Below are positions 8,445-17,280 of a stretch of 64,000 nt of DNA, in pieces. The stretch spans positions 1,550,001-1,614,000 of the forward strand of contig NZ_CP117520.1 of the NCBI RefSeq assembly GCF_028621895.1, in the 5' to 3' direction. The notes beneath the pieces were generated by a model. It was given only the letters and a program-made list of their open reading frames with translations. It was not told the origin of the DNA and ran no database searches. This DNA comes from Acinetobacter sp. GSS19 (GTDB lineage: Bacteria > Pseudomonadota > Gammaproteobacteria > Pseudomonadales > Moraxellaceae). The first letter of the stretch is position 1, and the number at the start of each line of letters is the position of its first letter. The translations under genes and the position numbers were made by a program.

Positions 8445-10148
8445 TTAAGCCTTTAACCAAGTCTCCAGTTTTGCCTGATCTTCAACTTTTAGCTCAACCG
8501 TGGTTAACCCAGTTTCCCCACCCTGCACTTCAAACTGCATCAATTCATCACGGCGGAAAGCAAACACTGTAAAAGTCCCCTGCTGTTTGGCGTATTTGGC
8601 CAGGAGTTTTTCTGAAGCTTTCAAACCATCAATCGCGATAATCACATCATTGGCAGAAAGGCCGGCTTGTGCTGCTGCACCATCACGGCGTGCTTGCTGA
8701 ACCATTACGCCTTCAGGTTTATCTACCAGTTTCAAACCAAATGGCAAAGACTTGTCATTTTTCAGCGCGTAACTGAGACCAAACTCAGGCAATAACTGAT
8801 CCAATGGCAATTCATCGGTGGTATTGATCAGGTGATTGATCTGCTCCACCCATTTTTGACCGGTAAGCTGTTCACAGATTTCAAAAATGCTGCGCTCATG
8901 CACCTGAATGCCCTGTTGTGCATTTTCATACAATTTACGCATCACGGCATCCAGACTCGAACCACGTAACCGCAGCCCTAAATCCAGACACAAGGCCACC
9001 AGACAGCCTTTGTTGTAATAGCTGGTGCCAGCATTGTTGGAGTTTTCATCCTGGCGGTAGAATTTCACCCAGGCATCAAAACTGGATTCAGCGACTGTTT
9101 GAATGAAACGCCCTGGATTCTGCAGATAACGGTCAATCTGGGTTTTTAGCAATTTCAGATAAGAATCTTGTGAAACCACGCCACTACGTAGCAAGATCAG
9201 ATCATCGTAATAAGACGTGAAACCCTCAAAAATCCACAGCAGTGAGGTATAGCCTTCCTTATTCAGGTCGTAATTGACGAAATTTTCCGGACGGATAAAT
9301 TTTACCAACCAAGAGTGGAAATATTCGTGGCTGCACAATCCCAAGAAACGTTGATAGTCTTCTGAAGGTTCCGCAGGTTCATCGGCTTTCGGCAAGTCTT
9401 CACGTGGGGTAATCAGACTGGTACTGTTCGGATGCTCCAGACCACCATAACTGTTGCCCGTCGCTATGGTCATAAAGGTATAGTCTGCAAAGGGTGCGGA
9501 ACCGAACATCGCGATTTCAGTGGCACAGATTTTTTCAATGTCCTGCTTCATGCGCGCGGCATTCATGGCGTGCTGGCCAGACACCACAAACTCATGTGAA
9601 ATGCCCTGTGCTTCAAAGCTGAAACGGGTTTGCTCTGCCAGCTCAAAAGGCGCATCAATCAGTTCCGCATAGTTTTGTGCTTTCAGTGTGTAACGACCAC
9701 GTACCAGACTTTTCGCAGTCAAACCGGTGGCCAATTGAAAATGCTTGAGCTCATCCGGCAGGAAAATTTCCAGCTCAATCGGTGCCAGCTCTTGGCCTTC
9801 CAGCCCCAGACAGGCACAGGCCGGATTGACGTATAAACGGTTCTGATCGACATAGGCACCGCGTACTGACAGATCATAGGCATACACATCATATTCCACG
9901 GTGATCAGTTCGTGATCGGTGTTAAACAGACGCCATTTGTTTTTTTCGAACTTGCTGATTTTCAGTTGGCGGCCCGCTTCGTCGTAGGCTTTGACGGCTT
10001 CAATATGTTTGGCAAATTCACGGATCAGGTAGCTGCCGGGAATCCAGCTCGGCAACCAGAGCACCTGGTTGGGATTTGCCAAAAAACGCGCTGTAACGTG
10101 GATTAAATGTTGACGGTAATCATCGAACTCAATTTGATAATGCAACAT
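8445..10148 (-). CDS. M61-family metallopeptidase with PDZ domain
   Basis: The 567-residue protein has the glycyl-aminopeptidase (M61) layout: an N-terminal beta domain (RFLANPNQVLWLPSWIPGSYLIREFAKH), a zinc-binding catalytic domain with HEYFHSW (first His at about residue 274) and downstream EGFTSYYDDLILLRSG supplying the third ligand. A C-terminal PDZ domain spans about residues 460-545 (GVMVQQARRDGAAAQAGLSANDVI). No signal peptide is seen from the chosen ATG, so it is probably cytosolic. The start at 10148 is preferred over an upstream in-frame codon because MLHYQIEFD is the family-like beginning. Confidence 0.88.
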   Translation of the reverse strand: MLHYQIEFDDYRQHLIHVTARFLANPNQVLWLPSWIPGSYLIREFAKHIEAVKAYDEAGRQLKISKFEKNKWRLFNTDHELITVEYDVYAYDLSVRGAYVDQNRLYVNPACACLGLEGQELAPIELEIFLPDELKHFQLATGLTAKSLVRGRYTLKAQNYAELIDAPFELAEQTRFSFEAQGISHEFVVSGQHAMNAARMKQDIEKICATEIAMFGSAPFADYTFMTIATGNSYGGLEHPNSTSLITPREDLPKADEPAEPSEDYQRFLGLCSHEYFHSWLVKFIRPENFVNYDLNKEGYTSLLWIFEGFTSYYDDLILLRSGVVSQDSYLKLLKTQIDRYLQNPGRFIQTVAESSFDAWVKFYRQDENSNNAGTSYYNKGCLVALCLDLGLRLRGSSLDAVMRKLYENAQQGIQVHERSIFEICEQLTGQKWVEQINHLINTTDELPLDQLLPEFGLSYALKNDKSLPFGLKLVDKPEGVMVQQARRDGAAAQAGLSANDVIIAIDGLKASEKLLAKYAKQQGTFTVFAFRRDELMQFEVQGGETGLTTVELKVEDQAKLETWLKA

Positions 10149-10328
10149 AAGTCGGTATTCAGAAGCTATAAGCAGATAAATTGGCAATTAGCTTAACATT
10201 TTTTTATCCCTGATGCGGGTCTGTATTATTTGTCTACAAAATGGACTAGCCTTGCGAAAAAAAAAGGCATAGCATGCCGGTGTTTTCTGCATTTATTGCC
10301 ACGGGATGGCACAACAAGGTATTGTCCG

Positions 10329-11624
10329 TTGAAAAGTTTCATTTACCTCTTTGCATTCTTCAGTTTTCTCTGCTCGACACTGGCCAATGCCAGCCTGCTC
10401 AATATTGTTCCAGAATCGGTTGAAGCTGAGGCCTGGACCATTGTCGATGCCCATTCCGGGCAAGTGATTGCCGAGCATAATAGCCATGTACAGCGTGCAC
10501 CTGCTTCTCTCACTAAAATGATGGTAGCCTATATTGCCCTCAAGGAAATTCAGGCAGGTAAACTGCGCAAAGACGAAGTACTTACTGCAACACCGGTGGT
10601 GAACATGGTGCAGTGGGATGAATCGCAAATGTACCTGAAACCGGGTGAAAAGATTTCAGTGGATCAACTGTTGGCTGGTTTGGTGGTGATGTCAGCCAAT
10701 GATGCAGCGGTGACTCTGGCGGAACGGATTTCAGGCAGCGTACCTAAATTCGTTGCCCGTATGAATCAGGAAGCCCAAGCCCTCGGCATGAACAATACCC
10801 ATTTTGCCAACCCGGCCGGGATTTCCATGCCCGACCATTTTTCCAGTGCACACGACTTGGCACTGCTCGGTGAAGCACTGGTGACCACTACACCCGATTA
10901 TCTGTTTTATTCCAAGCAGCAAAGTTTCAGCTATAACCAGCGTTTCCACCGTGCCACTAACTTGTTGTTAAAACAGGATCCTACAGTCGATGGTTTAAAA
11001 ACCGGTTTTACCAAAGCCGCTGGCTATAACCTGGCCGTCACGGCCAATCGTCCAACCTTAAATCCAGACCTACAAAACCGTCGTCTGATTGTAGTGGTCA
11101 TGGGAACCAAGAGTGCGATCAAACGGGCTGAAGTTGCGCACAAACTGATGAACTTGGCCTATAACTACACCCGTGATGAAGTGGTGATTAAGCGCCATCA
11201 ACTACTCGCAGAACTGCCAGTGGTCAAGTCCACCTTAAAAATGTTCAAACTGGAAACTGAACAGCCGAAAACGGTCACCACTTCTTTATATGACCATCCC
11301 TACCCGATTGACCTGCAGGCTTTTGACAATCAGCGTCAGCGTTTGGTGCTGAATAATCTGACCATTGAGCCGCTACAGACTACAAAAACCCGTCTGAACA
11401 TTGAAGTACATGAAAAACAACTCACCGCCCCATTGGCGCAGATCATGCAACTGGCCAGTGTGCATGTTTACCAAAATAATCACCTAATCCAGACCATCCA
11501 GATTCAAGCCAAAGTACAGATTGAAGAAGCCAATATTTTCCAGCGTTTCTGGATGTGGTTGGTTAACTTGCTCCCTTTTGGTGATCAATCCAGCTATATG
11601 GTAAAAACCTACCCTCTGGATTAA
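10329..11624 (+). CDS. dacC: D-alanyl-D-alanine carboxypeptidase (PBP5/6 type)
   Basis: The 431-residue enzyme trims the terminal D-Ala from peptidoglycan stem peptides in the periplasm. The penicillin-binding motifs are Ser60-X-X-Lys63 in ASLTKMM, Ser122-Ala-Asn124 in MSANDAA, and Lys224-Thr-Gly in GLKTGFT. A PBP5 C-terminal domain follows, then a tryptophan-rich amphipathic end (IFQRFWMWLVNLLPFG) that should bind the inner membrane. No in-frame ATG exists near the signal peptide. The likely start is the TTG at 10329 (KSFIYLFAFFSFLCSTLANA signal peptide) with AAGG 10 bases upstream. A further TTG at 10230 would add a charged, unlikely leader. Confidence 0.93.
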   Translation: MKSFIYLFAFFSFLCSTLANASLLNIVPESVEAEAWTIVDAHSGQVIAEHNSHVQRAPASLTKMMVAYIALKEIQAGKLRKDEVLTATPVVNMVQWDESQMYLKPGEKISVDQLLAGLVVMSANDAAVTLAERISGSVPKFVARMNQEAQALGMNNTHFANPAGISMPDHFSSAHDLALLGEALVTTTPDYLFYSKQQSFSYNQRFHRATNLLLKQDPTVDGLKTGFTKAAGYNLAVTANRPTLNPDLQNRRLIVVVMGTKSAIKRAEVAHKLMNLAYNYTRDEVVIKRHQLLAELPVVKSTLKMFKLETEQPKTVTTSLYDHPYPIDLQAFDNQRQRLVLNNLTIEPLQTTKTRLNIEVHEKQLTAPLAQIMQLASVHVYQNNHLIQTIQIQAKVQIEEANIFQRFWMWLVNLLPFGDQSSYMVKTYPLD

Positions 11625-11654
11625 TGTTTAGACCCTAAACATTCGTGCTAAGAG

Positions 11655-11685
11655 AAAAAAGATGGCTGAATCTGCCATCTTTTTT
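11655..11685 (+). terminator. terminator after dacC
   Basis: GATGGC and GCCATC, extended by six flanking A-T pairs, form a stem followed by a T-run. Confidence 0.75.
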
Positions 11686-12116
11686 ATGCCTGACGCATAC
11701 CCTATACCCTATCTATAGACCAAAAACCTGCCACATTCACTACAAGACAAATCTATGGCTGTTTTAAATTCTTAGAACAAAGTACGATTTCATCTTCTCT
11801 TGAACAGCGAGCATTTGTAAAGCGACTAGGTCAAGTGACTGTGCAAGATCCAGATCAGCACATGAAGGACAAAAAAACTATTGATCAATCCTCTTTACTG
11901 ATGATCTACGGTGATGCTGAAATGCAACCTCATTGAATCCAAGTTTTTATGTGAAAAAAATTGCCCCTTCTAAAAAAAATAATCTTGAAATTATCCAATC
12001 AACCCTAATTAATGAGTGAATTGACATCAAAAAGTAGAAATTTGCGCGAAGGTAGTCTACAAACGCCGCTTTTCACTTTATGATGTAACCCTGAAAAAAT
12101 TGAATGGATCAATAAC
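11686..12116. other. gap between dacC and slyD; possible relic coding fragment
   Basis: No complete gene is seen. On the + strand one frame stays open from about 11697 to the TGA at 11934-11936 and reads like protein (for example LEQRAFVKRLGQVTVQDPDQ), but it has no start codon or ribosome site. It may be the remains of a lost gene or chance. The last about 100 bases presumably hold the slyD promoter. Confidence 0.3.
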
Positions 12117-12599
12117 ATGACCGCTATTGCAGATAACCACGTGGTTTCATTCCACTACACTTTAACAAATGCTGAGGGTGAAACTCTTGACCAGTCTCAA
12201 GGTGAACCACTTGCCTATTTGCACGGTGCAGGCAACATCATCCCTGGCCTAGAAAAAGCGCTTTTGGGTAAAACAGTGGGTGAGAAATTCACTGTAAACG
12301 TGCCTGCAGCAGAAGGTTATGGCGAATACAACCCAGCACTTGTACAAGAAGTTCCAGTACAAATGTTCCAAGGCGTAGAAAATGTACAGCCTGGCATGCA
12401 ATTCCAAGCGCAAACTGATGATGGCGTACAAATCGTTACTGTTAAAGCGGTTGAAGGCGACAACGTGATCGTTGATGCCAACTTCCCATTAGCGGGTCAA
12501 GATTTGACGTTTGAAGTTGAAATCGTTGAAATCCGTGAAGCTTCTCAAGAAGAACTTGATCACGGTCACGTACATGGTGCAGGTGGTCACCACCACTAA
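12117..12599 (+). CDS. slyD: SlyD-type FKBP peptidyl-prolyl cis-trans isomerase
   Basis: The 160-residue protein has the SlyD order: a split FKBP domain (VVSFHYTLTNAEGETLDQS, then LVQEVPVQMF) around an insert-in-flap chaperone domain in the middle, and a short histidine-rich tail (DHGHVHGAGGHHH) that can bind nickel. It catalyses proline isomerisation and acts as a chaperone in the cytosol. The tail is much shorter than in E. coli SlyD. The protein is acidic, and the gene ends at a strong UUCG-loop terminator. Confidence 0.92.
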   Translation: MTAIADNHVVSFHYTLTNAEGETLDQSQGEPLAYLHGAGNIIPGLEKALLGKTVGEKFTVNVPAAEGYGEYNPALVQEVPVQMFQGVENVQPGMQFQAQTDDGVQIVTVKAVEGDNVIVDANFPLAGQDLTFEVEIVEIREASQEELDHGHVHGAGGHHH

Positions 12600-12615
12600 G
12601 ATCAACTTGATCGAT

Positions 12616-12644
12616 AAAAGCAAAGCTTCGGCTTTGCTTTTTTT
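12616..12644 (+). terminator. UUCG-tetraloop terminator after slyD
   Basis: AAAAGCAAAGC and GCTTTGCTTTT form an 11-pair stem closed by TTCG and followed by T residues. Confidence 0.9.
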
Positions 12645-12730
12645 ATGCCTGCACGGCTGATCTTCACAGATTTTTCTCAGGTCTGCAGCATAAAATATCG
12701 CTATAGCTAATTTTGCAGAGTTTGGATCAC

Positions 12731-14164
12731 ATGTCGGCTTATCAACTCATCTGGTTTCGTCAGGATTTACGCATTCAGGATCATGCTGCTCTCTGGCACG
12801 CTCAACAGGCTGGCCCTTGTATCGCACTGGTGATTTTGTCTCCTGAACAAAGCCGTTTACATGATGATGCCCCGATCAAGCTCGACTTTTATCTACGCCA
12901 GCTCGTACAACTGAAACAGCAGCTGAATGCACTCAACATTCCCCTGTTGATTGAAACCGTCAATCTCTATGGGGACATTCCAGCTTTTATTCATCAGTTG
13001 ATGCAACAGCTTGAGATTTCACAAGTGTTTGCCAATATGGAACTGCCGGTCAATGAACAGCAACGTGACCAGCAGGTCGCGGCTTATCTCCAGCAGAATG
13101 GTCAACGTTTCACGCTGCTACAAGATCGTACCCTGTTCCCAGTCGCCAGTATTCGTAACAAGACGCAGCAGCCTTATCAGGTCTTTACAGCCTTTAAGAA
13201 TGCCTGCTACGAGCGTCTGCAGCATAGCCTACCAGGTTGTTTCCCGGCTCCACACCTACAGCAACAGAACTGGCCGGATCTCAGTGCTTTCAATCAGCAA
13301 ATTCCTGAGCTAGAGGCCTGTTTCGGCTATACGGTCACGGCGAAACAACAAGCTTTATGGCCCGTGGGTGAACAACATGCGCTGTCTGTGCTCGATGATT
13401 TTGTTGAACAGCGGGTCAAACAGTATAAAGAACAACGTGACTTTCCAGGTATCAGGGGAACCAGCCAGCTGTCTGGCTATTTAACCATTGGTATCTTATC
13501 CGTGCGTCAATGTATCCGGGCACTGTTTAGAGAGCAGCAAGGACAATTTATTCTGGACAATCCCGGGCAGCAGACCTGGCTGAATGAGTTGCTCTGGCGT
13601 GAATTTTACCAGCATATTCTGTTTGATTTCCCGCAGGTGTCCAAACACCGTGCCTTCAAAACCGCTACAGAACAAGTGCAATGGCGTGATGACCCGGAAG
13701 GTCTACAGCGCTGGCAACAAGGTCAAACCGGCATCCCAATCGTGGATGCAGGCATGCGACAATTGCTGGCGACGGGCTGGGTGCATAATCGGGTGCGTAT
13801 GATTGTGGCGATGTTCCTGACCAAGAATCTGTTGATTGACTGGCGCCTCGGGGAACAGTGGTTTATGCGGCACTTAATTGATGGAGAGCTTGCCGCCAAT
13901 AACGGTGGCTGGCAATGGTGTGCCTCCACAGGTACGGATGCAGCACCGTATTTTCGGGTGTTTAATCCAATCAGCCAGTCCGAAAAATTTGATGCGAACG
14001 GTGATTATATTCGCCAATGGGTGCCTGAACTGGCACATTTAAGCGCAGAACAGATTCATGAGCCGTATGGCAAAAATCCGATATTACGACTGAATTATCC
14101 ACGTCCGATAGTAGATTTAAAATCCAGCCGCGTGCGTGCGATTGAGGCTTTTAAAAATCTTTAA
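12731..14164 (+). CDS. phrB: deoxyribodipyrimidine photolyase
   Basis: The 477-residue flavoprotein repairs cyclobutane pyrimidine dimers using blue light. The N-terminal alpha/beta antenna domain starts LIWFRQDLRIQDHAALWHA. The C-terminal FAD domain carries QTWLNELLWREFYQHILFDFP, WVHNRVRMIVAMFLTKNLLIDWRLGE and the signature GELAANNGGWQWCASTGTDA. Length and motifs fit the class I CPD photolyases of the PhrB group. The ATG at 12731 is preferred over an in-frame TTG 18 bases upstream. It is transcribed alone, after the slyD terminator. Confidence 0.95.
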   Translation: MSAYQLIWFRQDLRIQDHAALWHAQQAGPCIALVILSPEQSRLHDDAPIKLDFYLRQLVQLKQQLNALNIPLLIETVNLYGDIPAFIHQLMQQLEISQVFANMELPVNEQQRDQQVAAYLQQNGQRFTLLQDRTLFPVASIRNKTQQPYQVFTAFKNACYERLQHSLPGCFPAPHLQQQNWPDLSAFNQQIPELEACFGYTVTAKQQALWPVGEQHALSVLDDFVEQRVKQYKEQRDFPGIRGTSQLSGYLTIGILSVRQCIRALFREQQGQFILDNPGQQTWLNELLWREFYQHILFDFPQVSKHRAFKTATEQVQWRDDPEGLQRWQQGQTGIPIVDAGMRQLLATGWVHNRVRMIVAMFLTKNLLIDWRLGEQWFMRHLIDGELAANNGGWQWCASTGTDAAPYFRVFNPISQSEKFDANGDYIRQWVPELAHLSAEQIHEPYGKNPILRLNYPRPIVDLKSSRVRAIEAFKNL

Positions 14165-14855
14165 TAATGTCCAATTCAAACCAAATAGAACAGAAATTTT
14201 TATAGCCACACTTTCAATGAGTTGCTGAAAACGGCGGGATTGATGAAGAAATACGATAGACCTTGGTAACAAAACTTTACTTTCCCATGGTATACTCCAT
14301 TTGTTCATCTACCCAACGGTATTCTAGTTGAATTTGGCATTTCCTTTGCTAAAAATACACTGATTGAACTGCTAGATTGGATTCTCTCCCTATCCAGGAA
14401 ATACTGCTCGTTCAGATCAAGCTTGCGTCAACAAAATCGCCCTTTAGATTTTGTTTTTGGCATTTATCCCAATCAGACCTCCAAGCAACAATCAAAAACT
14501 GAATGGTGCTGATACAGAACTGTATCCGCCTTGATCGTTCAACGAAGTCAAGACGACGAAATTAAGTGTAACCAAGAAACACATGGATGCTTTCGCGTGT
14601 AATGGATTGAAGTCCTTGATAGGATTTTGAGCTCATTTCATTCGACTGCATTATGATGAATGCATTTGGCCAAGTTTTTTTAATTTTCGGCAGCAGTGAA
14701 TTTGATGTGTCTTTCTGCGGTTAACTCAAAGATCTAGTCGCCATTTGGTGTGCATATAACACATGCACCAGCGTAATTCCGCATTATACGTCTAGTCATT
14801 GAATCAGCGAATACGATAGATGTACTCAATCTTGTTTCTTTTAGCGGACATTATT
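14165..14855. other. gene-poor region, possible decayed coding sequence
   Basis: Nearly 700 bases hold no intact gene. A + frame across about 14205-14514 reads like a protein (for example NELLKTAGLMKKYDRPW, then after one TAA, NGILVEFGISFAKNTLIELL up to a TGA) but has no start. Other short open stretches lie in shifted frames after 14520. This looks like a decayed gene, but I could not name the family. The last about 60 bases lead into the small lipoprotein gene. Confidence 0.3.
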
Positions 14856-14981
14856 ATGCGTAATTTTTTTATAGTATTTCTCATCTCCTATGCTTTAGTG
14901 GGCTGTCAAGGTGCTGTTACACCTCAGCCACCAACTAATCAGCCACTGATCCAAGATACGCCTAGCGGTTGGGTCGGTTAA
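14856..14981 (+). CDS. small putative lipoprotein (41 residues)
   Basis: An ATG with AGCGGA upstream begins a 41-residue product: MRN, a hydrophobic stretch (FFIVFLISYALV) and the lipobox LVGC with Cys17. The mature part is only about 25 residues (QGAVTPQPPTNQPLIQDTPS then GWVG). It should be exported and lipidated by the Lgt/LspA route. A strong terminator follows immediately. Function is unknown; short Pro/Gln-rich lipoproteins of this kind are common and poorly annotated. Confidence 0.7.
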   Translation: MRNFFIVFLISYALVGCQGAVTPQPPTNQPLIQDTPSGWVG

Positions 14982-14984
14982 CTG

Positions 14985-15012
14985 AAAAAGCCCCAATCAT
15001 GGGGCTTTTTTT
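14985..15012. terminator. terminator after the small lipoprotein gene
   Basis: AAAAAGCCCC and GGGGCTTTTT form a 10-pair stem around AATCAT, followed by more T. Confidence 0.88.
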
Positions 15013-15165
15013 ACCACACGACGATCAATAAAATCAGCCTAATCGCTTTAATTTACACGCCAAAACAGCTACTTAAAACTATAAAAAACGCTAGCCAACG
15101 CCAGAATTGATTTAGGCCTGCCGAAATGTTCTACGAATTTCGACGGATGGATTAGCTCTATATCC

Positions 15166-15945
15166 TCAGGCAGTCTGTTCATCGCGCTTAAACACCAATT
15201 CTTGTGCAGTAGAATTATCCGCATCAAAATAATAGCCTTCGCTGTTAAAGGCTTTGAGATCTTCTGCACCTTGAGGTTGATGTTCAAGCATAAAATGCAC
15301 CATCAGACCACGGGCTTTTTTGGCATAGAAACTGATCACTTTGTATTTGCCATTTTTCTGGTCTAAAAACACGGGTTTGATGATCTGTGCCTGAACCTGC
15401 TTTTCTTTTACCGCCTTGTAGTATTCATCAGAAGCCAGATTGACCAATAAATCAGATTCAGCATCCAGCAGATCCGCATTGATTTGCTGGGTGATGATTT
15501 CTCCCCAGAATTCATACAGGTTAGATCCACGTGTATTGCGTAATTTGGTTCCCATTTCCAGACGGTAGGGCATCATCAAATCTAGAGGTCGCAACAACCC
15601 ATACAGACCAGAGAGCATACGCAGTTGTTGCTGTGCAAGATCAATTTGTTGGTCATTCAGCTGATAGGCATTCAGACCGGTATAAACATCCCCTTTAAAG
15701 GCAAACAGAGCCTGACGGGCATTTGCCAGGTTAAAATCCGGCTGCCAATCCTGAAAACGCGCAACATTCAATTGCGCAATCTTCTCACTCACACTCATCA
15801 GGCTAGCAATCTCGGTCGCAGACAATTTCTGGCAATCCTGAATCAACTCCTCTGAATGTTGCAGTAAGCGCGGGAAGGTATGAAGATCTGTGGGTAAGGC
15901 AGAATCGTAATCGAGTGTCTTAGCAGGAGAAAGAAGAGCGAGCAT
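15166..15945 (-). CDS. yaaA: peroxide stress protein YaaA
   Basis: The 259-residue protein belongs to the YaaA (DUF328/UPF0246) family, which in E. coli lowers free iron during peroxide stress and binds DNA. Recognisable parts are the start [51 protein letters not shown] sequence (here [13 protein letters not shown]) and [16 protein letters not shown] chose the ATG at 15945; an upstream in-frame start at 15975 would add ten unusual residues. It is divergent from the hydrolase gene at 16068. Confidence 0.93.
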   Translation of the reverse strand: MLALLSPAKTLDYDSALPTDLHTFPRLLQHSEELIQDCQKLSATEIASLMSVSEKIAQLNVARFQDWQPDFNLANARQALFAFKGDVYTGLNAYQLNDQQIDLAQQQLRMLSGLYGLLRPLDLMMPYRLEMGTKLRNTRGSNLYEFWGEIITQQINADLLDAESDLLVNLASDEYYKAVKEKQVQAQIIKPVFLDQKNGKYKVISFYAKKARGLMVHFMLEHQPQGAEDLKAFNSEGYYFDADNSTAQELVFKRDEQTA

Positions 15946-16067
15946 GGATAACCTGGTCAAATAATAATGAATCAAACGATAACAGTCGGCTCATTTTAAC
16001 GCCACTTTATGTTTTTGTTGCGTCAAGGCAGTAAAATATTCCTTCTTCCATTTTCTCCTGTGCCTGT

Positions 16068-16706
16068 ATGTCTGAACAAATTTTTATCCCTGGTCCTGTC
16101 GGTCAAATTGAAATTTTTGTTGATGCGCCGCAGGATAAAATCAAAGGCTTCGCGGTCGTTTGCCACCCTCATCCGCTACAAGGCGGCAACCCACAGCATA
16201 AAGTGCCTGCCCTGCTGGCGCAGATTTTTGTGGAACAAGGCTATGTGGTCTATCGTCCAAGTTTCCGTGGTTCAGGTCAAAGCGCTGGCGTACATGATGA
16301 TGGCTTTGGGGAAACACAAGATATTTTGGCCGTGATTGCGCACTTAAGAAACCTGTATCCAGATTTGCCTTTTTATGCCGGTGGTTTCAGCTTTGGTGCG
16401 CATGTGCTGGCCAAGTGTCAAGCCAGTCTAGACATAACCCAACAGCCACAACAACTGATTCTGTGTGGTCTACCGACAGGGAGTGTCATTGGTTTACGCC
16501 ATTATCAGACTCCAGACATTCAGGGTGATCTGCTGTTTTTGCACGGCGAACAGGATGACATTACTCTGCTTTCGGATTTAATTGCTTGGGCATCTCCACA
16601 AAAACATCCCATCACGATTTTACCGGGAGCCAATCATTTCTTTACCGGTTATCTCAAACAGCTCCGTCATGAAATCAAGCGCTTTCTGCTGAGTCCTACG
16701 CGCTAA
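16068..16706 (+). CDS. alpha/beta hydrolase (COG2945-type)
   Basis: The 212-residue serine hydrolase has the small alpha/beta fold seen in COG2945: VVCHPHPLQGGNPQHKV near the N-terminus, RPSFRGSGQSAG, the nucleophile elbow AGGFSFGAHVLA, an acidic loop in LFLHGEQDDIT and a C-terminal His in GANHFFTG. It is cytosolic and its substrate is unknown. It converges with the hypothetical gene at 16792, with a bidirectional hairpin between them. Confidence 0.85.
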   Translation: MSEQIFIPGPVGQIEIFVDAPQDKIKGFAVVCHPHPLQGGNPQHKVPALLAQIFVEQGYVVYRPSFRGSGQSAGVHDDGFGETQDILAVIAHLRNLYPDLPFYAGGFSFGAHVLAKCQASLDITQQPQQLILCGLPTGSVIGLRHYQTPDIQGDLLFLHGEQDDITLLSDLIAWASPQKHPITILPGANHFFTGYLKQLRHEIKRFLLSPTR

Positions 16707-16742
16707 AATATAATGTCTAAACATTTCATTCAGTAAGATATC

Positions 16743-16768
16743 AAAAAAGCAGCAAAAGCTGCTTTTTT
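16743..16768. terminator. bidirectional terminator
   Basis: AAAAAAGCAGC and GCTGCTTTTTT form an 11-pair stem with an AAAA loop. It serves the converging genes at 16706 and 16792. Confidence 0.88.
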
Positions 16769-16791
16769 AGGATTTTTCAGATCAATGCCTT

Positions 16792-17157
16792 TTACTTCCA
16801 CTCAAACCCGCTAAAACGATCGTCACTTTTCAGGCTGTTTTCCACCGCTTGGGCTAACTGTTTCACCACGCTTTCCGTTGCAATCTTATCAAACCAGTCC
16901 TGTTCCTGTTGTGGATGGGCCGAAATTTCACAGACCAGATGCCCGTCCTCATCACGCTTTTGACAGCTCACGGATAATGGCAAAGTCCGATTCTCGACAC
17001 TGACCTGCAACTGATTCGGTGTTTCCCCTACAGTATTGGTCGCAAAGCCATAGTGGCTTAGCTGCTCAGACAATACGGAAGCAACCTGTGCTTGGGTTTG
17101 GGAGGGATAAGCAGAAGACGTTGCATCTGGATGGGCGGTAAATTGTAATTTTTTCAT
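16792..17157 (-). CDS. hypothetical protein, 121 residues
   Basis: I do not recognise the family. The protein begins MKKLQFTAHPDATSSAYPSQ, has no signal peptide or membrane helix, contains two cysteines in VSCQKRDEDGHLVCE and ends in DDRFSGFEWK. The composition is mildly acidic and fits a small soluble alpha/beta protein. It stands alone on the reverse strand behind a hairpin that ends the aromatic operon. Confidence 0.7.
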   Translation of the reverse strand: MKKLQFTAHPDATSSAYPSQTQAQVASVLSEQLSHYGFATNTVGETPNQLQVSVENRTLPLSVSCQKRDEDGHLVCEISAHPQQEQDWFDKIATESVVKQLAQAVENSLKSDDRFSGFEWK

Positions 17158-17212
17158 CTCGTATCCCCAAGGGTATTATCGTTATCGGGGATTAGCATAA
17201 GCAATAAAATGC

Positions 17213-17240
17213 AAACAGCCAAGCATTTGCCTGGCTGTTT
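17213..17240 (-). terminator. terminator of the pheA-hisC-tyrA/aroA operon
   Basis: AAACAGCCA and TGGCTGTTT form a 9-pair stem. The T-tract on the reverse strand is interrupted (GCATTTTATT), so strength is uncertain. Confidence 0.6.
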
Positions 17241-17280
17241 CTCGGATAATCTTGCGTTCGGTTTTTGAATCAATAACCGA

